Source of the DNA: Sacculina carcini
Taxonomy: Eukaryota; Arthropoda; Thecostraca; Sacculinidae
Direction: 5' to 3'
Length of the DNA stretch: 64,000 bases
Assembly: GCA_916048095.2 (NCBI GenBank)
Contig: OU696586.1
Coordinates: forward strand, 5,913,749 to 5,977,748
In this document: in pieces, positions 14,189 through 37,400 of the stretch
How positions within the stretch are numbered: the first letter of the stretch is position 1
How the letters are laid out: each line of letters starts with the position of its first letter
Program-made: the position numbers and the translations under genes
Notes under the pieces: generated by a model
Told to the model about the DNA's origin: nothing
What the model saw: only the letters and a program-made list of their open reading frames with translations
Database searches by the model: none

Positions 14189-14194
14189 AATAAA
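14189..14194 (+). terminator. Poly(A) signal of the cuticle gene
   Basis: AATAAA 90 bp downstream of the stop codon at 14097-14099, at a normal distance for a short 3' UTR. Confidence 0.75.
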
Positions 14195-14335
14195 CAATGG
14201 CATTACAACCGACAGCAGATAATCATGTTTCAAGCTTATAACAAAACTTGGCGTAAAGTTAGGATTACGCGTCTGCTAGGAACTCTTGTGCTATTTGATA
14301 AAACAAGACTTACAACACACTCACGGTTAAAACAG

Positions 14336-14341
14336 GTTTAT
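14336..14341 (-). terminator. Candidate poly(A) signal of the spastin gene
   Basis: AATAAA on the minus strand, 666 bp beyond the spastin stop codon. It lies only about 140 bp from the poly(A) signal of the convergent cuticle gene. A nearer, non-canonical signal cannot be excluded. Confidence 0.5.
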
Positions 14342-15006
14342 TGCACACAAACACGCATACAACATACCTCAGCAGCCATTGAAGTAGGTTAAAACAGAGG
14401 CAAGACGTAGATAAAATGCACACAACAGGTGGGAACCTAGCAACAATATCAGGGAAGAAATGATGGCGAGGCAGCAAGTTGAAAAATATTAGCACAAAAT
14501 TAGACAAATCTCACACAGCTGGAAGAGAATCGCGTATGAAACTAATCCAGAAGACAATGACGCTACAAAAACTCAGTTCAGAGTAGAATTCGTCATCGAA
14601 AGAATTATGTTCCGGTCATATAAGCAGACGAACAATACGAGTATATTGGCCGCGCTACCAGCTGCTTGTATTGAATATCTAGCTCTAACGTCGACTTAAA
14701 TTGTTTGCATTCAGCGTGAATATCAGGGAATCGAGCTCAGTTCACAACATTTTTATACATCTTCGGTATTACGCTAACATTACGCCTCAAGTACACATAC
14801 ACATATCCACACATTATCAATGTTCAAACACGCTAACACACGACAACATTAACAACAACATGCACACGAGAAGCATGCGCTGACCGAACAGCGAACGATG
14901 GATGAACATACACAAAAACACACATACACAAACACACAAATACACATACACAAACACACAAATACATAAATACACGTACACACACATAAATACACACATT
15001 ACGCTT

Positions 15007-26178
<11,172 letters not shown>

Positions 26179-27245
26179 CTGTTAAAAGCAGCTAACTGCA
26201 AACAACCACGTGAATCGTTGAAAATCAAAACAAATACATTACTACACTTGCTATCATTCCAATAAGACACTTGAATATTTCTACAAATATAAATATATAG
26301 ATATTAGAGGAAACAATAGCATTAAAGCATCTCACATTTGATAGATAAGTAGTTTAGGTCAAAACATATTTCGTGACAGGAATTAATTGCGAAATTGAGC
26401 CTTCCACAAAAGACTTCGGGCAAAGTATATAGAACAAAGCAAATACATTCGAATCACCTGATAAAAAAGCACAAATTTTCGTTTAAACAAGAATTGAAAA
26501 CGAAAACAAAACACACAATGTACAAGGCGCTATCACAGCGTAGTGTTCATAAAAGTAAACATTTGCGCTTTGAGATAATGCTGCGTTTATATTGTCGCAA
26601 ATATCTGGGTAAGTCAGTAAGGTATTGCCGATTTTGAAGAAATTTAATGCTATTATAATATAATACAATTTAGTAATGAGATGAGATAAAAATGAATTGA
26701 TAAAAAATTGAATTATAAACGGAGAATTGCGCTGAATTTCCGCATTAAAAAAATAATAATCATACCAATATACATTTATTCATTCACTTATGATTGAGCG
26801 CAATATGAAGTGCCTGCGTTTTTTTCCAACAATTAATGAGGTGAAATGTTATTGACATTAACTGATCTTAAAATTACATGATCTTCCATGCTATTGACGA
26901 CGAACAATAATTATTTACTCAGCATAAATTTCATACATACTTCTAAACACTCTAACTTGGCCAAACCTGGCTATACCTATGCAACATACTGACAGATATG
27001 TTTGAACGTATTGATTACGCAAGGATTGCACATGCAAAACAAAAAAATGCACTGCTGAATTAATTTCTCTACTGGGAACCTGAACGCGGTAAATTGAGCA
27101 CTGAACTAGTCAATGGTATATGCACGCAAACCAGTTGAACACACAGTTGAACTTATTGTATATTTTCAGCCGGGTTTAACTTGACAATTGTCAGCGAATC
27201 AGATTAATGTAGCAAAATTTGAAATTCACCCAAAAGCACACACAA

Positions 27246-27308
<63 letters not shown>

Positions 27309-27429
27309 CATACATACACGCGCTGAGGACGTATTAGACCGCAGGTGCGTCACATTATGTCGCATTCATTGGCGCGCCATTCAATTACGAAGCTAAATTG
27401 CGCCAAATTGAGTTATACCGACGCCACTT

Positions 27430-27495
<66 letters not shown>

Positions 27496-27521
27496 ACACA
27501 CATACGCACACACACAAACAC

Positions 27522-27556
<35 letters not shown>

Positions 27557-27956
27557 CACACGCATATATATACACGACACACGACGCATACATCACGCGG
27601 CACGTCATAAGAAGTCAGGCCGGAGGTCAAAAACAGTACGTCACATATGTATAGATAAAGACTCAAGCAAATGCATACATACACACACACATACACACAC
27701 GCACGTACATACACATACACGCACATACACGCATGCAACGCATACATATGAATTTTCGTTACGAAATATGGGCGGAAATATTGAAGGGTGTACGGATTAT
27801 GACAGTGTTCACAAACCTGTCTCCCAACAAATATTCTATTTATCAGAGAAGTTTGATTGTATTCTCAAAAAAGTAGTCATGCCTGAGCTAACAGTTCTCA
27901 CAGACTTACATAGACTACCTGATAGTGTTTTTCATCTGATATTGATACCGGATCTA
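26179..27956. other. Upstream of the first visible spastin exon; CA tracts, no gene recognised
   Basis: AT-rich to about 27240, then (CA)n at 27250-27306, 27431-27562 and a CA-rich block at 27670-27740. Any missing spastin 5' exon and the promoter would be expected here or further upstream. A short + strand frame at about 27752-27956 is not low-complexity but matches no family I know. Confidence 0.45.
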
Positions 27957-28720
27957 CTACCGTTGCGGCCAAATAAACCCTTTTGGCCAACGCTCGGCGA
28001 CCGCAATACGATGCGACGTTGACCAAAATGATAAATGTCGTGAGTGCATCTGACAGTGGCGTATCTAGTGACTGAAATTTGAGCGAGTGACCATCTTGGC
28101 CAATCTTTCCTCAATTGTATGTAGTTCAGTGGCTTTCAAACTTTTGAACGATTAAACGTAACATTCGAAGACGTATTGGCCTTATCGTGTATTTGCATTT
28201 ATATATTTCGCACGTTCTTTATGGTTTTCTAACCTAACCAAATCTAACGACTTGTTTAAGTTGTAGTGTTGTCCAATAGGCACACAACAAGCGTACACAC
28301 ACAGTTATCGTTCATCGCCATATTTGGAAGTGTTCATCGTGTTACCCAGTGTTCAGTGTATGTATTGTGTATGCATTGTGTATGTGTGTATGTCACAACT
28401 GTGAGCCTTGTTACAGTCAGTCTGATGCTAGCTTCGCTTGGGTGTGCTTCAATAAAACCACTCGGGTGTTCTGTGTGTTTATCGCCAATCAGAGGCGACA
28501 CAAGAATATTACATAAGTGTTCAAAAGTTTGAAAGCCACTGAACTACATACAGCTGGGGAAATATTGGCCAAGATGGTCACTCGCTTAACTTTCAGTCAC
28601 TAGATACGCCACTGTCAGATTCACTCACGACATGTACCATTTTGGCCAACGTGGATATTCATCGCATCGTATTGCGATTGCCGAGCGTTGGCCAAAATGG
28701 TTCGTTGGCCGAAACGGTAG
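27957..28720. mobile_element. Foldback element with long terminal inverted repeats
   Basis: Arms of about 190 bp (about 27957-28150 and 28520-28720) are inverted copies of each other, starting CTACCGTTKCGGCC. They share GGCCAACGCTCGGC, GACAGTGGCGTATCTAGTGACTGAAA and CAGTGGCTTTCAAACTTTTG. TA dinucleotides flank both ends, compatible with Tc1/mariner-type insertion, but no longer duplication is visible. The unique middle (about 370 bp) has no transposase. A degraded relative of the arm lies at about 55095-55170. Confidence 0.75.
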
Positions 28721-28912
28721 TAACCTCATTGCCACCAGCCTCTTCGCGCTTCTTCTCGTGTGCACGTGTTTCTTTTTCTTCACTCGCTATTGTTTTCTCA
28801 TTGTGTCGGATGTTGCTAGTGTTGGTGTCATATGCACATTGAGTGTGACCACAGCAGCGCGTGCCATCAGGAAATATGGATCGTCACTGACATCCGCGCC
28901 TGCTTGGACATT
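28721..28912 (-). other. Likely 3' UTR of the GABA receptor gene
   Basis: Sequence between the stop codon at 28913-28915 (minus strand) and the foldback element. No AATAAA is evident on the minus strand here, so the true poly(A) site may lie within or beyond the element. Confidence 0.4.
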
Positions 28913-30375
28913 TCAGTCTGTGAGTGTCAGGTTGTCCACGTCGCTCTCCAGATCATCGCTGACCCAGTAGAGGTAGAGCACCCAGTAGATGGCGTTCAGT
29001 ATAGCGAACAGCAGTGGGAAGGCGAGGCGCGAGTACAAGTCGACCACGGAGTACTGGTCGTGAGGCTCTCGCTCGCTGATGCGTGCCAGCTTGGCCAGAA
29101 CAAAATCGTAGCTGTACTTGTCGCTGTTGCGGCCGAAAAACATTCCCGACCACGGAGCCGATGTGTTCGCAGCGCCACCTGCGCGGGGAAGCGGCGCATT
29201 AACGGTGGCGAACTCGGAGAATCCTGTTTCTATCACGCACTGGTGCGACTCGGTCTCTGCGGCCACAGTTCGCACGGCCGCTCCGCAAGAAGTCGAGGAA
29301 GGCGTGTGTCTTCGACGCCGGCTGGTCTCTCTGGACGATGACTGTCGGCGTGACATAGGACATCCGCTCGCTGCAGAAGCGTCCGCTCCCTCCTCGGAGA
29401 TGGATCTCTCTCCCAGAACCTCCCTCAATCTCTGTCAACACACAAGAACGAGCCCACAAGTCAGTATGAACGATAAAGACGCAATGATTTCCCTTTCAAA
29501 TCAAAACCAACCGTATTTGTATATCATTAGCTATATCGAAAATGTATACTTATTATATTTAATTGTATATCATCAAACTTCACCGGTCAAGTTATTATAA
29601 AATGTAATTTCCAACATGAAATTCCACATTTATACGTTTTAAATTACTGTAAAAATTGTATTCCAATCATATGAGAGGAAACAATATATGCCTGTCCATT
29701 ATCCTGGATATCTGGATTTATGTTTTGTTTGCATCTCCTCTTCACAATCGCCCAGTCTTCTTTCGTCGATTTGCACAACAGTTGATGCGCTGATATCCCG
29801 GTGCTCTTATGTGTTTAGCTGAGCAAAATAAGGGCTTATATATGAACCAGCGGTTTTATACCTTTGTCTTTGACGAAATGTAGAAACATCGTTCTGATAC
29901 AAGCCACTATCTACCATAAAACTATTACCCCATGCTTCCTATTTATTAACTTGCTTCGCGTAGCTCAATTCATCATATCGGCCGATAGATATCGTATTAG
30001 CCGATGTACAAATGGACGAAAGAGGATTACAAGATCAGATTTGATTAAAAAACTCTGGCTCAGACCAATTCGCTTGTACGAGCAAAATTTACTATCAGAA
30101 ACCAAATGTAAATTTGAAATACGCCGATATTTTGAGGATTGTGTTTGAAGCCAAATAAATATCAAGGTAAATAAATACACTGATAATATCTAATTTGTGT
30201 TGTAGATGCTTAGTATTAGCATTTATATAAATATTAACAACAATTTAAAGTCATATTCAATTAATCTATAGTATGTATAATAACGCACATTTTTCGGCTA
30301 AGCTTGCGTAGTGTAACTTTATCATTAACTGATGATAACAATTGAGTGAAACTGATTATATACTTTATATATATA

Positions 30376-30414
<39 letters not shown>

Positions 30415-33400
30415 TATACTATATATAGTATAACTAACTGAAACATTGCGTAATTGATGACACTATTACTAAATAACAATTTCATTCATATCACCACTGA
30501 AGTATATGCTTTGAAATATGGTTAGTGAGTGAACAGTAATTAGTTCCATTTTCACGAAATAGAAGAGACAAATATTTATATACTGACGCTCAGCACGATT
30601 GATTTAGCTAGAATAAATCATAGATCACTGTGATTTCACAGAATTGCACGCGACCTCACAGGCTAGATTTCTGCAAACATCATTAATCATTCCCTTGCAA
30701 CGCTGATACACACTGACATTATTGGTGCACAAACCAGCGGTATATGACAAATATTAGCCATGTAATTCATCATGTTCCACTGATAATCTCAAAATAAGGC
30801 CACTGTGAACTACAATATTTTAACCAGCTTGTACTTCCAATAATCTCAGGAACTCCTTCTATGTAATTGGCATATTTCTCGCTAAACAACTAAATAAGTC
30901 TGAGTCATATGAAAGTCAACTTTTATTGCAGCAAGAATGGATGAGCGGGCAGGAGTGGATATAAGTCATAATTAGGGTGACCTTTTGGTGCGCTAAAATC
31001 AAGAAAAGTTGCGCTTAAAAGTTGCATTAAAATTTTGCAGAAATTTCACTAAAACCCATAAAAGGGTAGTGAAAATCACTTAATTATGAGAAACATAGTT
31101 TTTGTGAGGAAAATTTGTACTTTTTACATTCGATAGCTATTACCGCAATACGTTTTGAGCACTCGCGGCAGTGCTAGGATTGCATGCTTCATGTGCTTCA
31201 ACTGTCATCTCACTGGCGATTTGGAAGCGCTAAAAATCGCAAATAGATGCGCTAATAAGTTGAGCTCAATGGTTCGCTAAAAATCGTAAATTTTAAATAA
31301 TAGGATAATAAAATTTAAACACTTAAATCACTCCTTAGCATTACACTTTGGGAGTTTCACCTTTTTGTTTCTACTTAATTATACATTTTGAATTTTCGCG
31401 ATTGCGTTAAGATTGTGTTTCACATGCTTGTCTAGTCTGTCGAGTCTGTCGCACTGATGCCTGGTAGTGACATTTAAATACACAATATAATTTGAAATTC
31501 TCACTTGATTTTAATTTTCTTTAATGTTTCAAGGTCTGAATGGATTTTGCAGATAAAACATCATCTGATTATACGGTAATTATATTCAAGTACTATTGAT
31601 CTAACTAGTTGCTCTAAGGTTGCTCGAAAAGAATAAAAATTAAAGTTTTATTTTATTGAACAAATACACCTGCCTATATCAGAGTGCTATGCCTATATTG
31701 TATTGTCTATGTTTATATTATGTTTATATATATGTCCGCATGTGGTGCTATGCACTCTCAGGATGTCTAGCACCACACACGAACACAATGTTCACACGCC
31801 TTCCAGATACATGATTATCGAGTTTATGTTGACAATACATGAACATATACTGCATTGTACACCTTTACAACTGAATATTTTTCTTGATAGTGTGAAACAA
31901 TTGTTCTAAAAGTTCAAAATTGTCCTAAATCTATACATTTGCTCTTAAAAATGAAAAAGTTGCAAAAGTTGCGCTAAAAACAAAAAGTAGCAAAAAGTTG
32001 CATTTATATCTTATTTAATACTTACCTCAGATCAATAAAATATTGATTTTTGGGCTCCTTATGATGAACAGATTCTATGATGAAAAGGTTGCACTTGCAA
32101 CAAAAGGCCACGCTAGTCATAACACAATAGCGCCTGTGTATCGCCTTCTAACTAAAATATCCTCTTGAAATTTTGGTTAATTATTTTTTATCTTAATTAG
32201 GAAAACGCATGGTACAAAGTCAATCGGATATTGTATTTTTACAAAATATTATTAACAGAGGTCGGAAAAATATGTGATCACATAAAACATATTTTTCACC
32301 TAAAAATCTGTTTTTACGGAAAAAACCTAAAGCGAAATTTCTAGAAATTTGTCACCTAAAATGGGAGATTTATTATCCCATACGAAAATTCAAGGCAAAT
32401 ATTGCCTCTGTCGGATTAATTGATTCTATTTTATGATTAGCACACTGATCTAAGTGTTGTGGCGATATGCGCGTGTGTCGGGAGAATACACGTTCGGTAT
32501 CAAAATATTCACTGTATCAAACAATTGGTGTGTCTGTGTGTGTGTGCGTGTGTTTCCGGCGGTTCAATAGTGCATTTGATGTACGCGCGTTTGATACCCG
32601 TTTGGTGTTGAAAGATTTGCAGGTGCAGTGTCACTTGCACGAGGTAGTGAAGGTTTGCAATTCGGTCACGAAAACGATATGCGCATGTGCCGGGAAGACC
32701 ATACGGGAGATTTTGTGAGATCACACGGGAGATATTACCAGAGATATATGACCTAATCTCTCCCGTAAAGAAAGTTCTCATCAGGGCTCCCTGGGGAGAC
32801 ATGTATCCAGAAATACATCTGCCATCAGAACCTTTCATCACAAGTTGGGGGACGAGGATAGACAATGCGATATTTTACGCGCCGTATCTGAATTGTTTGA
32901 AATAAGTTTTGAATGATCAAGATGAAGCTGTATCAATACAGAAAACACAGCATATCATTCAGGATGCACAGCTTCAAGTATATCTGGCCTTCATAGTTGG
33001 GAACTTGTCGTATATTCTTCTTCACTTGAAGACGCTAGAGACCGCAGGGTTGTCTCTGGTTGAGGTACTAATTCAATTTGATTAATTCTGAATCAAAATC
33101 GGGCAAGTTCCTGGTGATAAAGGAGATCGACTGCGGCAAAGATTCCGGGAAATTCTTAAAATAAACACGGATTTTGAGCTACGTATTAATAAATTTGCAA
33201 GGATAAATTATTGATGAAACTGAAATTCCCAAAGGTATGTCACCAGAAGACCTAGCGAATCTCAAATTCCCCCCAGTTACCAACGTTGATGTTGAAAGAA
33301 GCTTCTTAGTGTGCAAAAACATACTGACAGATAAACGGCAAATAGTAACGGAAGAAAATCTGAAAAAAATTATGTTTACTGTTTCTACAATAGTTTATTT

Positions 33401-33926
33401 TTGCTTCATTAATTAATAAATATTGATTACATTGCACTCACTCTCATATTTTTATATGCTTTTTATTGTATAAAATATATTTATTATCTATATATTTACG
33501 TATGTATATTATATGTCGTATTGTCTTTTTAGTTTGTTTCAATTCCATGTTCTGAAATTGAATAAAAAAAGTTAAATCACATATTTGAACTTTTTCATCA
33601 CATATTTTGTAAAAATCAATCACATACAAATGACATAAACAGTGAAAAATAACCACACATTTTTCCGACCTCTAATTATTAATATATTTTTACTTATAAG
33701 TATTATTATAAACATTCGTGTTTTAACTCACCCGTCTTCTCGACGTATAGTAGCGTTTCATTTCCTCCAGGCGAGCCTTCTTGTCGTACAGTCGTTTGTC
33801 TATGAAGTTGATAGCGGCAAACTCAACCATCGAGGCAAATACGAAGGCAAAACACATGATCACCCACCTGCAACACAACCACACACCCATCGACCTGACG
33901 TGACAACCACCCAGTGACGATCACCC

Positions 33927-34015
<89 letters not shown>

Positions 34016-34449
34016 ATACATGTATTGAACATGTTACGACCAGACATGTTCTGAACTGATTATTCCCTAAATTTCTATACCTTAGAATTATTTAATCAAT
34101 TTTATTATTTTAGAATGTGAAGGAATTTTGTGCGCCCGACATTCGTTGATGTATTACTGCTTGGTGTCGTCCTGGCCATTCATAAAAGTCTGCCACTGCA
34201 GAACAGTGAGGAAGGCAGTTCACAAATTGATACAAATGAACCACGTGCTGACTGGTGGCACGACATGCAAATTGGCACAAATTTACAGCGTTTGAACTGT
34301 TTGATAAGTTTTTCTGCCAGTTCAGCGCCTTGCACTCAAACATTCAACACTAGCACTCATCATGAATACCATTCAATGTCAACCTGTGATGTTTTCAAAT
34401 ACGTCCAAATTGCCCTCTACATAGATTGGCTGTATTCAAATGGACTCAA

Positions 34450-34482
<33 letters not shown>

Positions 34483-37400
34483 TACACACACATACACACA
34501 CACACACACACACCCACACACACACATACACACGCACATACTCACACACATACACACACACACATACACACACACACATACATACTCGCACACGCACACT
34601 CGCACACACACTGGCATACACACATAAACGCACACATACTATCTTATACTCGTGTATAAACACACATACAACCCGGAGTATTCAGCACAGCGCACACACA
34701 TCCCCCGTGTATACAGTGTACACGAGGAATAGCGTGCGGATGGGGGACAGCGTATATGTATGTGCAATTCAACACTGGTTTCTGCCATAACTCTTTTCTT
34801 AACTTGCGATAACGATAAAACGATAATTTTTCCCCAACCTGCTATAAACGATAAACAATTTCTAAATCCAGTAAGCGATAAATGAGGTAAGCGATAAATG
34901 ATAAAACGATAGCGATAAAAAATGTTGACTTGCGATAACAAAAGCGATAAATGATATTTACCTTTATTCAGTTGAAATATTAAAAAAAACATACAAACTA
35001 TTTTCCCCGGTGAAAATTAATTGAACTAGACAAAAACTGTCACTGGAACCAGTCTACAGCATACAAGTTCTATTCCACATCAGTCAATCAGACTCAGACT
35101 CTCCCTCCCTCTTCTCCCTCTTCAAGACAGCATCCAGGAGCTGCATGTTTCCCTTGGTGAAGACCAGCTTCTCAAGCCTGTCAATGGTCATGCATGCACG
35201 CTTGGGCCTGAGGACGTAACCAGCAGTACTGAATATGCGCTTCACGGCAGCAGAGCTTGACAAGGCCGTGTTGTACTTGATGAACAGCGAGATCCACTTC
35301 TCCCTGTACATACTAGGGAATTGCCCAGGCTCCATTTCTGCCACCTTGCTCCTGCCCCAGGTGTCCACCTTGATGAGCTCTTCAATGTTGGGCCTATTCT
35401 CCTCCATGACAGTGGGGCTCTCCAGAGAAGCAAATGGGTCGTCGCTTGCTTCTTTAGGCCATTCTGTCACCATGTCCTGGCTCTGGCTGGAGAGGAGAGG
35501 GTCAGGTGTGGATGTGATGGAAGTGACGATCTCCCTGATGAACCCTCCTTGATGCCTTCCTCAAGGACAGGGGCCACATGCTTTAACACGAAGAGGCCAT
35601 GTATGGGTTGGGTCTAGTGATGCAAAAAAACGTGTTTTTGTTTGTTTTTTTTTGCAAAAAAAAACACACAAAAAAAAACACAAAAAAACAAAAAAAAAAC
35701 AAAACAAAAAGCGTTTTTTTTTGCAAAAAAAAAACACATTGTTTTTTTTGTTTTTTTTTATAGAATTAGCCCCAATTGTCATCGGATGTTAGATTTTAGT
35801 ACATAGAAATGAGTTCAATTGATGTTTTGTACATCTTTACGTGTCTTATTTCAAAGATAATTTGATAATAGTATAAAAACAAGAATATTTATCAATAAAT
35901 ACCACAGGAGAATGTTTGAAAGTGCATCCGGGTCGGGTGGTTTAGATTTTTTTCATTGAGAAAACCCATGTTTTTAAAGATGGTTTTAATTATGTGGATA
36001 TTTGAAATAATTTGTCAGCATAACAAAACAAATTCTTTGAATAATCATGTTTTTTTTAAAGAAACCGTGTTTTTTATGAGAAAACGCAATGATGTCTTTC
36101 AAACTGGTTTCAAATTCGTATTATTAATGTACAGGTCCAGAAAATGTTGGCAGCAGAACAAGACAAGCTAATTGGTTGGTCAAGTGTTTTTTTGACAAAC
36201 GTATATTTAGACTAACGCAATTTTAATGAAACAATGTTTTCTAAAACAGTATCTACGAGCAAGATAGTCTGATCTGACTCTCTCGTATGTAAGATAGATT
36301 TGATTGATGTACGTTCAAATACCTTTTGTATAGCAAGTAGCCTGCTGGTACGTATAAGCGGCTGGTTAAACCACTCAATTTATACTGTTCTTTTAAGCCA
36401 TGGGTTTTTCAAAATATATTGTTTTGAAAAATTGTTTTCGTAAATGTAGAGATTGCGAAAAAAATTGGCGGCAGATCAAGGATAGTTGAACCAAATTCAC
36501 TGTTTTTTCATTAGTAACCTGTTTTTAGAACTGGTTTTATGGATGATAGATTCTTTGATGTAGTTATTTGTATTCAAATATCTTTTTGTACATCAAATAT
36601 ATTTCCTCAGTTGTTTTTTTCCTACACGAAAAAATTGTCTGTTTTTTGGTCCGTTTTTCTGGTCCGTTTTTCTGGTCCGTTGCCACTGCGACCCGCTTTT
36701 ATTTGTAGTCTCATTAGGGACACTAAGTTTTTGTGCGTATTCGAAGTATTTGTGTAAATATTCGCAGTGTTTGTACTCTTATATTTTCAAATAATTGATC
36801 TGCTGAATGAAATGATGAAACTTATTATAATCAACGTAGTTAATTTCTGGCAGGAAAAAGTTAATGTTGAAAAAAATAATAAAAAATTATGCCACCTCAA
36901 GGTTTTTTTTCAAACAGTTTCAGATTTTAGCATAAAAACGGTTCTCAAAGCCTGCTTTCTTACACAATGATTAACTCAATAATTGAATGCAAAACTGTAC
37001 TGTACATAGAAGTGCCGCACAGTACCGCGTAAACAATGATATTAAGGCTTTCAGACACATTATAACAATTATATTGTGCATATTTAATGATAATTCAATT
37101 TGATAGGGTCACTAATAGCATGAATAACCCATGCGTTGAAAAAAAATTCATTTAACATCCCAAATATATAATTTCCATAATTTTAATTCTCTGCATGACT
37201 CTTCAAAAAAGCCAAAAAGAACGTGTTTTTTTTGGTCGCGTTTTTTTTGGTAAAAAAACGTGTTTTTTTATAAAAAAAAACCGTTGGTTTTTTTGAGGTC
37301 GCATCTCTAGTTGGGTCAAGGCGACACACACCATCCTAACTCGCGAACTCCAGCGGGACTGGCGCACTGCAACTGTGAATAATAATGTGATTGGCCAGCT

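Noticed and set aside
27752..27956. Non-repetitive + strand frame next to the foldback element
   Set aside because: No recognised family, and the frame continues into the inverted repeat arm; too little to call a gene.
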